NCBI GenBank assembly: GCA_036345935.2
Contig: JADWOT020000003.1
Location: 8,296,134-8,360,133 of the forward strand
Source of the DNA: Taenia hydatigena
Lineage: Eukaryota; Platyhelminthes; Cestoda; Cyclophyllidea; Taeniidae
Reading direction: 5' to 3'
DNA length: 64,000 nucleotides
Position 1 is the stretch's first letter, and each line of letters starts with the position of its first letter. The notes beneath the pieces were generated by a model. It was not told the DNA's origin, made no database searches, and worked only from the letters and a program-made list of their open reading frames with translations. The position numbers were made by a program, and so were the translations under genes. Positions 38,551 through 51,579 of the stretch are shown piece by piece.

Positions 38551-40997
38551 GTCGTGTCTGCTTAAATTACGACAGCGAAGTAGGGAAAGAGCTTTCTGCT
38601 GTTAGCGCATGTGCGACCGACCCGTTCATCGCCTAAACCCTTCAGTCTCACTTTCATAAGCAAACATTATTTCAATTTGAATTACATTAATTCACATTTA
38701 CCTGTCTTCTAAAATTTAATCTGATTTAGCTGTGCGGATTTAATTGTAATGATTGCATGCCACTGATATGTAGCTTTCACTTGCGTGTGGGCGTCAATCA
38801 ACAGTTTTACCAAAGCATGCCTTTATTGGCATCATGGATAGCGTAAAAGCATTTCTATTGCCATTCAAAGGAGGAGCAATAGCTTTGTTCAAGCATTCAC
38901 TTCTTTTTATTTGTGCACGTTAATCTTAACTTTATTAAGCAAGGACATTTTCCTCTACAATTATTATTTTGATCTGCAGCATACAATGATACAATGCTTA
39001 AGATAAGTGCGGAGCACCATATTAATGGTCCTCACCGAGTCCACGTAGAACCCCAGATCTCGTTGCAGTAATCCAGGTTACCCAGTAGCGTTGGTAAATC
39101 AACAGAGGCAGCAAGGAGCTAGCCAGCTAGCTAGCAATGGAATCATCCTTGTCATCGGATCATATACTTCACCATATATAGTGACTAGATTAACATCAGC
39201 TTCTCACGTATGCCAAAGAGTTTTTTTTCACGCAGTTGCGTCACTTTGTAAGAAGTGCTTCAGCAACATCCCTTTGAACGCAGCTTACTTCGTCATTTGA
39301 TTACTGATGACAGATGAGTTTACTGATAACAGCTCACCCTCCTCCACAAGCACTGAGTAGTCACACTTAGTAATCACGCATGGCCGTAATGATGTGGTTG
39401 TCCTTTTTAACTCACATTCCCATCTCTCCATTCATCCATGCATAAACTCGCTACAGCTTGGAATGAATAGCACAGGACAACATTCGAATGCATTAATAGA
39501 ATGGAGTGGCTTTTTTCTACCTGACAATATGCACGTTTTTTTGGCCTGTGTGCCGCAGTCTGGCTGATCGGGAAATATTTAGGCACCGACTGATATCAAG
39601 ACGAAAATTGTTGCTGTAAGCGCTATCTCAGTGTAGATGAATACTCAAAGTCTTTCCTTTCAACCTCTCATCAAATTAGTGCATTATGAGCATATGGTTT
39701 CGGGCTAGCAAGATGGAGAGGTAGAGACGCAGTAGAAGACTTCATATCCTTGCGTGATTGCAAGATCGTGGCTAGTGAGGGTATCCACAAGTTTTTAGAT
39801 CCAGTGAAAGGTAAACGTTCATCTCACTGCACTGACGACAATCAAAAATCGACTTTTTTCAAGGTAATGATCTAATAGATGGTCTATTCCCCTAAAAAGA
39901 AGTCAGTCTGATGGGTGGGCAGGCGGAAGATGCAGATGAGCTTTCTGATTTCAAATAACAGCTCCCCTTTTACCGATTGAGAGGGACAAGAAATGACTGC
40001 ACGATTAAATCTCGAATGCAACGATTTTAACAAAGCGAAGAAGATTGGTGGAGCTGAGGCAATGCAGATGATCAAGTTGCTGAAGGCTCATGTTCATCCT
40101 GTCGGTCATGACAGTCTGCGTCATCAGAGGAGTGCGGTAACCTACCTTCGCCAGTAGGCTGAGAATGGAAATAGAGATTAGCATAATGTCTATCAGTGGG
40201 GCTGACGTCGATGCAGCGGAATTTACAAGTCTCGGCGATATTAAGGAGCAACCGTGCCAAAAATGCGCACAACAGTTAAGACATCCAGTGAATATTATTT
40301 AAGAGGGCTCATTTTGCGTAAACACATGTGCCGTGAATTGTTGAAAGTAGTTATAGCATTTGGCATTGCATGATGTCTGGTGCGACACTGGTTAAACTGG
40401 CAGTGAAATGCATCAATAGAAGGGAAGTTTCATTTTAAAAGTTAAATTAAATAGAGCTGAAATTTCCTGATTTGCTAAGAGTTCATTAAAAGAACAAAGA
40501 CCTCTTGCGTGTATTGGTTTGTGCAAGGACCTTGACTGCGCTTGAAGATACTTTGTATGCCGAGAGAGGTGTTGTGTTAAAAGTCAATTCTCTAGAGCAC
40601 AAGAATACGCATGACGATTGTATAAGTGCTTGAAGTATCGTGCAGCACAATCTACCATCCAATGTGATGTTGCAAAACAAATAACGCTGTAGGAATTTCT
40701 TTCCTCTCTTCCTTTTCCATTAAACTACCCCACGTACAAGAAGCTTGAATTTTCCCGAGTATTTTTTGCTGCATTAGGTGAAACATTCAGTCAGTAGATA
40801 GCTTTATAGCAGGAGTTAGGAGGTGAGCCAATCTGTGGCATCAGAATCGGTCTACGCCTCCATACCATATTTTCACCGTCAATTTCTGTGCTAGTTGACA
40901 CCTGCGCGAATAGACTGCCAACTCATCCTTTGGTAAGCATTACATTAAGGATCTCCTATTTCCGTAAAAAGCGACGGCTAACTTCGCTGATAATGCG

Positions 40998-41283
40998 TTT
41001 GCACTTGCAATGTTCTCACTTAAAACAGCCAACCAGCACACTTGAGACTCTCGGTCAACCAGATAACTCGAAGTTGCAAAGGGCTCATAAGGTAGCACGC
41101 TGTAAAATGGTAGTGATTTGAAAGCTAGTAGTAACTCAGACATCTGACCTCACAATACCATGTCATCATTTACATGAATAAGAGATTCATCACTCAGCCT
41201 TTGACAAACTGATTCTTCTCAGTTACAGAATAGCCTCATCGAAGACATAATGAAGGGCATGTCATGTTTTAGCAAACTCTGCA
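40998..41283 (-). repeat. R2 fragment (inverted)
   Basis: Reverse complement of 2,245-2,515, also matched by 57,545-57,785. It shares agccaaccagcaca and gaaatca-type stretches. It is inserted between R5 copy b and R11 copy b, with no other part of R2 present here. Confidence 0.85.
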
Positions 41284-43358
41284 CACTCCATGTAATTGGA
41301 TCCTCTACGTATGCAACACTGATGATGTGATTTTATACCCTCGCTTTTGATACGTTTGGTTGGGTGATTTGATAAGGGTGACTTTGGAAGCTCATGCAAA
41401 TGCCAGTTTAAAAACGGGTCTAGCAACGTTGTGGCAAAATGTCTGCAGGAACTGCCTTAACATTGCAAATTGCCTATTCCCTGAGTTCTGGGAGTTCCGA
41501 TCGTTGTGCTCGAGTGGTTTTGCAATTAGCAATAGGGAAATGCAAATGACTGTATTAAATGACTAAAGCATCATGTGTCCAGTGTTGGCAGCTCGTGCGA
41601 TTACCTATCACTTAACGAGTAAGATGGATCAGTTTGGTAAGAGAGAGCAGATTACGCCACATGACTTAGGTTAAAGATGAATGCCACTAGAAATCACCCT
41701 GACTGAGATTGCGTTGTACTCATGTTCTCAGTGGTGGCGTGATTAGTTGAATTTGCTGCGGATGTACTTTGCGATTGTTTAGTAAGTGTAGCAATGGCAT
41801 TGATGGGACCTGTTGTCACCAAACTGACATCCAAAAAGGGTAGTTTCCTGCGTATACGAAACCGGAGAGTAAAACTCGGAGATTAATTGCATGACTATGG
41901 TGCAATAGAAGTCACTGACTATGGTGAATGGAATTAACAAGCCTCAGTCATGCTTAGACATCACAGTGTAGCGACAGGAGCTTCACAACCCTTCCTCTGC
42001 TGTAGCTCTGCACTCAAATTCAGTGGAGATGAATGTTCCATCACGGACGCTGGTTGAAGCTCATGAACTAATACTTAGACACCAAAACGAGCTCATAGAA
42101 CACGTCAATAAATGGGTTTGAGACTACCTGTCATGAGTTAACTGGAAGCGAAGCCGTAGTGCATATCCTAGGGGTAATCTCGATGTTTAGTCTCTCGGAT
42201 ATGTCCAAACATCTTGAGAATATCTGCACCTTAATAATAAGATTAAAAGTGAGCAAGTGTGTGGCTAGCTTCATCATGTTCCTCGAAGCTAAGTGCCTCG
42301 TGTGATTGCATTTACCTAGCGCGTTATAAGATCAGGTCATCCCAAAATCGCAAGCCTTCACCGACTGAGTTAATCGCTGTTGAATGACTTGGAACAAACA
42401 CAGTTGTGGAGAAGTTGAGTATTCAAAGAGCTAATTACAAAGTTTTGATGGTGCTATGGACATTAACGACCCTACATTCAGCAAGACCCTTCGATTTTGT
42501 CCCACAACTGAGCTCCCAACTTATCATATCATGTCCCACATTGTATCCATACATCAGATCCCGAAGATCTCGCTGTCCAAATATGTTTATTAGAGGACAC
42601 AAGTACGCCCAGAAGACCACTGCTGCAGCATAGGTTAACCACACAAAGCACTTCGTCCGCCCTCAACCTACGGCCACGTTGCATTCTTTGCCACTTTATC
42701 TAGCCTGTGCAAAAGTTCGATTCCAATTACCACTGAAATACGGAAGTTACTTAACACTGTGACAGCAGTTGATTGCTGAGCATGCTACTTCAGAAGAGCG
42801 ATAACTTGTTGCGTTGATTGAATGACCGATTCCATTAGGATTAAGTTTGGCTGTGTGGATGGATTTGTAGCAGAATGACTACAGTCTAGTCAAGGAATGA
42901 GTTCAATTCTGATGACTTGGTAAGGGTTGTTGTACCAACCAAGACAAAGACAAATGCGTGTCGGCCGCAGGTTGTTCCGCCATGTAGGAAGTGACCAAGT
43001 GTGCCCAGGGTTGCGAGTCACTGCAAACTGCTGAGTCCGCTAGTCGCAGTCACTGAGTCACAGTTTATTTGGGTCTGTTTGGTACCGGCATGTCATCAGG
43101 CATTTTCACTCCCAACCTTGAGGCTAATCAGCACATTCAAGTAAGCGCTGCTGAGTTTTCGACCCTTGTGTATAACAGCATCGAAGGAATCCGAACGAGA
43201 CAGACTTCGTTTACTTGACTTAATGATGCTCTTAAGACCATCATACAATTCCTCATAGCATGTGCTACAAATCTTACCAAAGGTCTTTGTCATTTTGACT
43301 ACTCTTATTATTATTATTGTCCAGACGCAGTACGTGGATCGCGGGAGAGATTTACTTG
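41283..43358 (-). repeat. Module R11, copy b (inverted)
   Basis: This is the reverse complement of 33,597-35,675. It ends at gggagagatttactt, where the partner continues with unrelated sequence. Substitutions and small gaps are spread evenly, with no shared long frame. Confidence 0.9.
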
Positions 43359-43379
43359 CATTCTTTTTCCCACCAACGC

Positions 43380-43766
43380 ATGCAAAGTAGCAGCAAATTA
43401 AACACAAGTTCGACCTAGATGCTTGGAAGAGCAGCCTGTATACCGCCTAAAGGAACGAGCATCCCGGCGTTACGCAAAATGAAGGTGTGGAACAATGCAG
43501 GAAGAGTCTCTTCAACTAATCTCTACCAGAGTTAAACATTGAGAATATTGCCCCGCAAATCGCCAGCTTAACTTCATGAAGGCGTTTAATGTGATAAAAT
43601 GGATCGCAAGTGACGCCAATGTGACTGCGGCTAAAATCAGTGCAGCAGGAAGAGCGGTATCTTGCTTACTCACAAATTTATCTTAAGACAATCAGCGAGC
43701 CATGATGCCTCATTTGAAATTGACCAACACAAATTGGCGTCTCGGACATGATTACATGACGAGTCA
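43380..43766 (-). repeat. R3 fragment, copy c
   Basis: Matches 53,907-54,290 in the same orientation and 3,230-3,622 in the opposite one. It shares gcttggaagagcagcctgta and tgaaggcgtttaatgtga. The short piece 43,359-43,379 has no partner. Confidence 0.88.
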
Positions 43767-44365
43767 CATCCCAGCTATGATTGCTGACACCTGTAAGTGT
43801 GGCATTGCTCCAACTGAAACCTCCCTCACTATGCATAAGTGCTGTTTAAAATGCACGCATACTACTCATTTCATGAAATAAGCAGCACAGTGTCTTATAA
43901 TTACCTGCTGCAAATTGATGTTATTTGCGATTATCAAATTAATATGACATAAAGTAGCTAACAAAAATAGATTTGACAAGCAAGCTTATCAAACGTATTA
44001 AAGATGAATGTGAGTTGTTGTAGTAGACGCCCCAATTAGCAACGTCTGTGTACAGTTATGATATGAAATGATATACTTGAGGTTGGAGACCATCCCTGAC
44101 CTCCTTCATAAGGTCAGGCAACTTGCACGTACGCACGAACCACTCTCCTGCTGTGCTTGTGTGTTTGGCCTAAAAATCTCCCAATTGAATCACCGTTTCT
44201 TTGCTGCACATTATTCTACCTTCTTGTGTGCAATTCCATGTGTGTGTTTGTGTTTAAATGGACTGTGCCGAAGTCGTGCTGACCACAACTGAATGTTGAC
44301 TTTGTTCCGCAGGCCTTTCGGCAGTCAACTTCGCACAACTCACGCATGAACCATGCCACATGGAC
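43756..44365 (-). repeat. Module R12, copy b (inverted)
   Basis: Reverse complement of 28,625-29,191. The frame at 44,068-44,292 is the partner of the 92-codon frame at 28,608-28,886 but shares only its central part, so no protein is retained. Confidence 0.85.
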
Positions 44366-45294
44366 ACAAAGGCCTGATTTCTACTGCCCTGGATTCCTCT
44401 TTCGCTCAAATTCAACATTACGACTAGCGGTCTTGGTTGGTAAAATACTTTAGGGCTTTTTATTGTAAGGCACTGCAGAGACCATCTTTAGCAAACTTAG
44501 CAATTCTGTTGATATAAACTATTAATGCTAACATCCAGGATAAGCATCAAAATGCTTTCTTGATTAAGTAATCAAGCTTTTTACAAATTCGTTATTTGTG
44601 CCGTGGGCTGACCAAAAAGAAGCGAACACTTGTGCCTCATTATGGCAACTTTGCCTGGGTCGCCTCATACGATTTGTGGGAATGGTGGCGATTGGGCATA
44701 AATGAACTTACTACTTTAGTCGATGGCTCCCTCTCCCCCTGTTTCCTGTCCGGACTACAATTAGGAACGTGGGATCACAGCAAATCTACTGCTTTTATCT
44801 ACTGAGTGGTCCATGAGAAGCGCCAATTAATGAGAATGCAACTACTTCCAAGTGTTGTGCCTGCTTTGCCTGTCATAGGACGAGATGACGCTTCCCAATG
44901 GCATCTTTGCCAACGAAGAAAGCAAATGAAGGCATAATCAAGCACACCAAATGGCACGAGCTTGGCAGTGGATGATGAAAATTGGATCCAATCTTTAATA
45001 TTGATGCGGAACTCATTCAGGTTGGTCAGATCCTACAGAGCAACGTTTGTTGTTCAGAGTGTTGGCAGCATTGGAGACAATTAGTTTGGGACGATTCGCA
45101 TTCAGTAAAATGGATAAGCACAATATCTAAATCCTCATCACCATTAATTAGCTTAACAGTCATTCAATCAACGACCTTAGTGACCACTGAATGTCAGTCC
45201 AACTGCCTCAACCACCACCTCCATCGTTTCTTACAACATATCTACTTCACCTGCCCAATCCAAGGTGACCGAGCAATGCGATGATTTGAAGCAT
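44366..45294. other. Single-copy stretch, nothing recognised
   Basis: I found no partner in the window. Frames of 69 and 100 codons (44,596-44,805 and 44,982-45,284) have no recognisable domain. Confidence 0.45.
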
Positions 45295-45374
45295 TCCACG
45301 CACTACCGTAGATGGCAGCTAATTTATTTGACGGAGAGTGGGTCCAATCAAAGCCACTCTTCACAACGACGTGC

Positions 45375-45990
45375 TGCTTGAAGGCCGACAGGTCTGGTGG
45401 TCGTGGTTGGTGGATGCGAACCATGAACTCGATTCATCCCGCTCCAAAACTTCACAGTCCGACTTGCGACCACGCATTTACTTTCGGAGTGAATGCCTCA
45501 TGACGCAAGCGCATGACATCACGTCCATTGTAAATCTAAACAATGTCAATGAAAAAAGCAATGAAAGATGGATAAGAGATGTATGATTGCGAAATTGGGT
45601 ACTGATAGCACCCTTTCAATTACAATCGTGTTTGGTGTTCGTCAGCAGAGGACAGTGACACGAAACTGGTACTGCAAAGTCGCTGACGGAAAGACTGAAT
45701 TTGGCTGGAACAAATAAAAATGAGACAATAAATGTAAAATTACGGAAATAACCAAGTGGATGCTGACGTTGTGACAGCAGGAAAGGAGGCACAGCGAATG
45801 TGGAATTCGTACCTATCAAATTTATCGTAAGAAAAGCGACCGCGATCGGCATGATTAACAATGAACATAAGACACGGGGTGCGCTGAACCAACGAAGCCT
45901 TGTATGCAAACGACTTTCACTTCCCTGCACACCACAATACATCCGTCCATCAGTCTTCACTAACATTCTGATGCAATAATTCTTGCGACC
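45375..45990 (+). repeat. Family D copy 5
   Basis: Forward copy; it shares ggccgacaggtctggtgg, ccaagtggatgctgacgttg and the surrounding order with copies 1, 3 and 6. A 138-codon reverse frame (45,616-46,032) crosses it, is the longest in the window, and is not preserved in any other D copy, so it is best read as chance. Confidence 0.8.
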
Positions 45991-46049
45991 CAGATAACAT
46001 ATCTTCATTTTACTTGACTTAAGCGAACACAATTATTTCTCCGATTCCT

Positions 46050-46320
46050 CGGGCAGTCAGCGAATCGCATCAGAAGGTACAAACATGTACATCCACATCG
46101 AAAACAGCCTCTCCACTTTCATCCTCCGTCCCACTCTGCCATCCGCTGTGCTGCGGCCCACTTTGCAGTCGCGCTTCGAGTACACTTCAACGGAAGTCAC
46201 AAGAGCAGTGGAAACCTCGCTCCAGTGGCAATGTGTGTTCATACAGTGGAGTCAGCTATGCCAACGCCTCACTGTCTTTGCTCCCACTCCATTCCATCTC
46301 TTTGGTGTTCCTTACCTCTA
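46050..46320 (+). repeat. Family B copy 8
   Basis: The core cgcgcttcgagtacacttca (about 46,170-46,189) is followed by acggaagtcac and a tatgccaacgcctcactgtc end, giving one of the most complete family members. Confidence 0.85.
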
Positions 46321-47499
46321 ATCTACTTAAGACTGCTTTAGCACTTGCTTGTTTGTGCCACAAATGTATGTTCTTGTGTCCTTATAATTGGATCTGACTC
46401 AATAGAGGTGGGAAGATATCGAATTTGCAGTCTAAAATTGTGTACAAAGAAACGCAAGATATCAAGCAGGCGCATAGTGAAAGCACAATGAATGAAGGAT
46501 CGACACATACTCTACAATTCTGTCCTTTTGCTCTCAAATGAAATGCGTATTTCCTTGTAAATTAGGTCAATTCCAAAAGACATGTACTTCAAATAGAAAT
46601 GAAGCAGTGCAACTGTTGCACACCTACAGGTTGAGTTAAGGCCGACAGACTCACAGGCGAACACAAATCCCAAATTCCAACAAAACCGCATTACTTGCAC
46701 TAAACTAAACACCCTCTCCTATCTCAACCCTTTCTCTTGGCTTCGAAGCCCTGAGCCGACGTACTAATTTGAAGTGCCCAGAAAAAAGAAGTTACTCAAA
46801 TAATTTGCGAATGGAAGTTAATGGAGGTGTACTCGAAGAAGCGACATCCCAGATTGCTGTGTCTCCTAATGCCTACCCAAACTTCTGGCTGAACAGGCCT
46901 GCGAAAACCACTTAAGAGAGTTAATTCAATCGCCAACGAGGACTATTCCTCTTGGCCTGGTGCAAAAGTTGACTTTTTGGCATTTCCATTAAGATCTGTT
47001 ACGAATGCTTTGAGGCACCATTTGTCGACGACAATGTGGGAAGCTGAGTTGCAGTGCTCACTCCACTTGCTCACAATTTGCACGGACTAATTTTGCGTGC
47101 CCACAACCGCTGCATCGATGCGTCACGCAAAGGCACGAAGAGATATCGGCGAGTGGATTCAAGCGCTACTGTTAGTCCCTTCGTTGGACGGCGAAGAGGG
47201 TCTCTCTACTGCATAGGGAGACAGTAGCGTTGTCTAAGGCTGTTCTTCGTGTTAATGGCAGTATGAGACAAATTGTCCAGCATCGTGATCAATGTTTGAT
47301 GAGCCGCCTTTTACAGGGTTCCCATTTTCGTCGTGTTCCATAGAAAACTAATTGTGCCCTTGATGGTGTGCCAGTCGTAATGAGAAAAGTCGTCCGTAAG
47401 ATGATGGTCGCGCTTCCAATCAGAAAAGTCGTGGCAGAAGCAGGCGGTGGTGTAGAGTGTGCAGCATTGTTTGGCAACATTAAACACTATGCAAAATGG

Positions 47500-48450
47500 C
47501 TGAAGGGTGCAAATAATAACTCGCCATCTGGCCTGAATTCATATGAAATGGTGGGGAAGTAGGTCTTTGCGTAGGAAGAAGGCGCGCAATTGAATCGACA
47601 TGCAGCTTTTCCTCAACCGCATCTATAAGCTGCTTTGCATGGCCTGCTTGACTGCCTGCACGCACCCTCATCCACTTGCACTGGTGGTGATTCCGACTTG
47701 TCTAAGTCTACGTATTGTTATCTCTTACAACAGCCAAAGCCCAATGTACTTACAAGAAGATGTATATTGCCAGAGCAACGTCCTGTGCAAAGAATCTCAA
47801 AGTTGTAGATAAACTGCCACAAGAAACATCTGCGTCATGTCGAATCTGTGATTTGCGAAGCAAAACTTGGTGTCATCTTCTGCCACCAAGAAGTAAATTT
47901 GTCAAATTGAAGAGTTCAGAACTTAATAGCTCTGCTATCAAATGGACTCAATGATGGAAGTCAATTTAGTCCTGTCCTGTTAGCATCCACTAAAGCATAG
48001 GATTTGGGCAGAATCATTCAGAGAGGTAAAATTGCTCCGGAGGCATTGAGTAGTGGCTGGCAGTGAGATACACACAAAATCAAACGGCTGCCTCATCAGG
48101 AAAGGAACGAAACTTGTCGCAAAGTCAGTTTGCTTAGCATCATCATGATTGTAAGTCAAAATATGTCTTCCTAAATGCAGAGATAGCAAAAGATGAGCGA
48201 TTGGAAGGAGGAGGGTGAGTGGCTCTTGTGTGGGGACGTCTGTCAAGTGGTAATGTTCTCGTCACAGCACTGCAATTTGACGGTTCTCAGTCGAATGGCT
48301 TCGCGCACGCAAGCAACAATCTCAAATTGCCACTCCTTCCTGTGTAATCAACGACAAAACCGTGGGAAGATTGATAGTTTATTAAGGACCAAACGAATGA
48401 ATTTGCAGTTTGTTTGGTGAACTACAAACTTAGTTTGTCTGAAAAAGAGT
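47500..48450 (+). repeat. Family A copy 6
   Basis: Forward copy. It shares cacttgcactggtggtgatt near 47,673 and tctcagtcgaatggcttcgc (about 48,285-48,304) with the others. It is followed about 400 bases later by copy 7 in the opposite orientation, making a tail-to-tail pair. Confidence 0.85.
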
Positions 48451-48869
48451 AACATGCGCGCAAGTATTTTGGCTTTGGCAGTGGGCTGCTTACAATGGCT
48501 GCGTCAAGGATAAAAGGTAGCTACTAGCAAAAACGATGAACTTCGGGAGCAATTCACTGAACTGTCCTGAGTCCTATCGGATGGCACGGGCATCAGTGTT
48601 GTCGCTGCTTCGAGTGAACCTCTTCCTTGCTGACACTTCGGCTTAAGGATTTGAAACCGAAGGAAATGGCTGTATGACTCGCAGTTATGCTGTGGATGAG
48701 TGTGCTGGAAAAGAATTTGCAGCTTTCCACTTTACCAAGGGGGATAACTTTACTAGCTGTTTTACATACCACTTAGGATAAAAGGTCCTACATTTGCTTA
48801 GTTGTGATCTGAAAATCTCCCGCCTCAAGCAAATTGCATTAGCTTCTCTCTGCCAACTCAGAAGTCACC

Positions 48870-49990
48870 GTCGAATTCCAATGCCACGAAGAGAGTCTTT
48901 CCACGTGGCAGTCCTCCTAAAGCATCCACACACAAACGCCACCCACCTTCCTCCTTCCAATCGCCTATCTATGTCACTCTTTATAGTATTCTAGCAAAAT
49001 TTTGTTTTGCAATCATGATGACACTAAGCAGTTTGACTGCGCGACAAGCTTTGTTCCCTTCCTGATAACGCAGTCGTTTGACATCGTGTACATCCCGCTG
49101 CGTTTCGCTATACATTAATTCCAAATCAATTTTGCGCATTTCAGTAAGCTTTCCTAACTCTTATTTTCTAGCGGATGTTGGCAGGACGGAGTAAAATAAG
49201 CCTCTTTTATTACATCAATTTGACATCAAAATAATCTTTCTCTAAACTTTTGAAATTAACTGATTCACCTTCTTACTAAATGAACATGACATTAAATCTT
49301 GCATCGTACATCAGAAACGTGGCATCTTATCTCCAACTCCCAGCTTCTTCTGACATGACTTCGTACTACCAGTGGACGTCTTTTCCAAGTACACTTGGCT
49401 TAGGTTGGAGTAAAAGCTACGAATGCGTGGATGTAGACGAATCAGAGTTGCCACCAATGTGAATGGGTGAAGGTGTGTAGGCACCCAAATAGACCGTGCA
49501 ATGTAGATTGTAGAAGAAATTGTGGAATAGCTTCCTTCTTACTATGCAAAGGCCTATTTCCCTATCATTCAATCTCACATCAGTACGAAGGTGTGTGAGT
49601 CCACTTAGGAGCAGTCACTTCTCGCACATTTCATCTCCATGTGTGCGTCACATGTGAGTAAGTACTTCCATGTTTCCTGCTTACTTTGACGCCGCGTACT
49701 TGTAAAGTGGGTTCATTGTTATGCGTTTGTAATAAAAGATTGCGAAAGCATTTGTGAGGGTCGGTAACTTCTGAGACGACAACGTGCTTCTACTACGCAG
49801 TCCTTGATGTTGGTGAGTGTTGAGGTCAAATTTGGGCAAAAGTGCATGTGCTACGTATCCTACGACAAGTGAGACACCACGGTGAAGTGATTCACTTGCT
49901 GGAGTACTGAATAACAGACTCCTTCTCTGCACATTCGTTCACAGTGTTGATTCATGTGTGTAGTACGTTGGTCGACTTGTATCATGATGC
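48870..49990 (-). repeat. Family A copy 7
   Basis: Reverse copy; ccaccaatgtgaatgggtga (49,452-49,471) is the reverse complement of the 12,461-12,480 type of stretch. It is the closest inverted partner of copies 2 and 4. Confidence 0.85.
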
Positions 49991-50700
49991 TCTGAGGGCA
50001 GATGGTGAAGGATTTACACCCTCCAGAATGTTGTCTGTAAATATGTTATTAAACTACATCATCCTGGGGGTTAATACATTGTAACATCGCCTTCCCTTTA
50101 TACATTGATGGCGTGGCTGTTGAAACTAAGGGATTCGGTGATCGGATGAAAGGTAGGACCTTTAATTGCCTCAGATGCATAGTTTCCCACTTCAAAGTAC
50201 CTAGCTACGTTCAGAAATGGCTTTTTTGTAATTCTGAATTAAAGTTTAATGAATATCAGCCTTTGTTTAAAAGTCATCATGCCCTGCCACACTTTCCTTA
50301 CTTGGTCAAAATGCTTGCATCGCTTTGCGCTACTAGTGGATAGAAGTAGTAGCGTCGTGGCTACCTTCATAAAAATGATGCTTGACTCCACTTCAATGCT
50401 ACAATATCAGCGCAAAGACCGCATACCAACAGTGTGCAGGCTTGTACGGTGATAAAAATATCCCAGACTTTCCCGTTGAAGGAGAAATGCGACAATCGCA
50501 ACGGCCACCTCATTCACTTTACACACTCTTCTATACAGCATTTGCAAATTTCACCGTCAAGTCATCGTGTCCTCCCTAAGTTTCGTTAAAATTAACTTCA
50601 GATCTAGTTGGTACAGCAAGACTGCATGTAAAATTGCATGCAAAGAAAATGCTAACTGTTTTCACAGCACCGTGCCGCAATGTTTCTCACCCGTGCCAGA
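48870..50700 (-). repeat. Module R7, copy b (inverted)
   Basis: Reverse complement of 25,862-27,445, with about 290 extra bases near 49,795-50,080. The junction with R6 copy b at about 48,868 falls in cagaagtcaccgtcgaattc. Confidence 0.87.
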
Positions 50701-50809
50701 GAAAGCACCAAAATTATGAATGAGTGTGTTACGTGTTCCTCCGACATTAAGACAATTTAGAGTGTTATATCAATTGGAATTCGGTGCATGACAGATTGCG
50801 AAAACCCTT
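50701..50809. other. Short linker
   Basis: Short join between R7 copy b and R8 copy b; no partner or feature seen. Confidence 0.4.
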
Positions 50810-51365
50810 ATCGTGCTGTCTTGAGGCCAACAGGGCTGAAACCACTGGTTGATGAAAGTAATTTCTTCCATTTCACAAAGGCACAGTTGGACTCGCTACC
50901 ACACATTTACTACCGGTGTGAATAACTAGTGACGCAGGCACATATAACGGCGCATCTTTTCAGTAAACAGTTACACTGCGGTTTGTTACAAAAGAGGTGC
51001 AAGGATTAATAGGAGGTGTACGATCGCAACTTCGGGAACTGATGGGCTCCTGTTAACTACAATCGCGTTTCATACACGTCAGCTGGAAGGCAGTACAAGA
51101 AACCTGTGTGCCGGCAAGCCGACGATTTAACTGCATTTGATGAGAAAAACAAAAATGAGACTTTGGTGGTGGAACCAAGGAAATTACCAAGTGGATGCTG
51201 GCATTGTGACAACTGGATGTTGTGGAAAAAAACAGCCGAATTGGTATGACTTACTGTGCGTATAATACCTTGGTCATCCCTCCTAGACAGTAGCGCAAAT
51301 CACAGAGCATGACGTCAAACAAACAGAGTCCTGTATGTAAAGGATTTCGACTTCTCTCAATGCCG
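50810..51365 (+). repeat. Family D copy 6
   Basis: Forward copy; it shares accaagtggatgctggcatt (about 51,188-51,207) with copy 5, and the reverse complement of copy 2. Confidence 0.8.
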
Positions 51366-51579
51366 AACTGCATCGCGATCAAAGCAGCACCCACCTCTAT
51401 TGACACTCTGACTCGCGTCTTGCCTCTGGAATCTAGCTAATCAGAATGCAGAGCTAGTGACACACTACTTGTGACCCAAACAACGAATCTCCACCTTTTC
51501 CTGACTTAGGAGCTCACAGAAGATCTACAATGCCTAAAGACACTCAACAAATAGCTTTTGAACGTGTCACCGCTCTCAT

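Larger units (their letters stand above)
35960..40995 (-). repeat. Module R5, copy b (inverted)
   Basis: This is the reverse complement of 4,551-9,890. Most of it aligns without interruption, except for about 280 bases missing relative to 8,320-8,600. The part 37,948-39,790 is matched in the same orientation by 51,729-53,600. The two copies of R5 lie about 26 kb apart and could in principle fold back on each other. Confidence 0.9.
46035..48868 (-). repeat. Module R6, copy b (inverted)
   Basis: This is the reverse complement of 14,715-17,775. It starts with a forward family B copy and contains a forward family A copy. It forms the first segment of the long right arm that mirrors 2.85-17.8 kb. 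Confidence 0.9.

Noticed and set aside
39110..39140. gctagctagctagc-type self-complementary stretch
   Set aside because: It is a short simple sequence that differs between the three copies (6,427, 39,119 and 52,917), with no sign of compensatory changes.
45616..46032. Longest ATG-initiated frame (138 codons, reverse)
   Set aside because: It spans family D and flanking sequence, is not kept in any other D copy, and its length is expected by chance in 64 kb.
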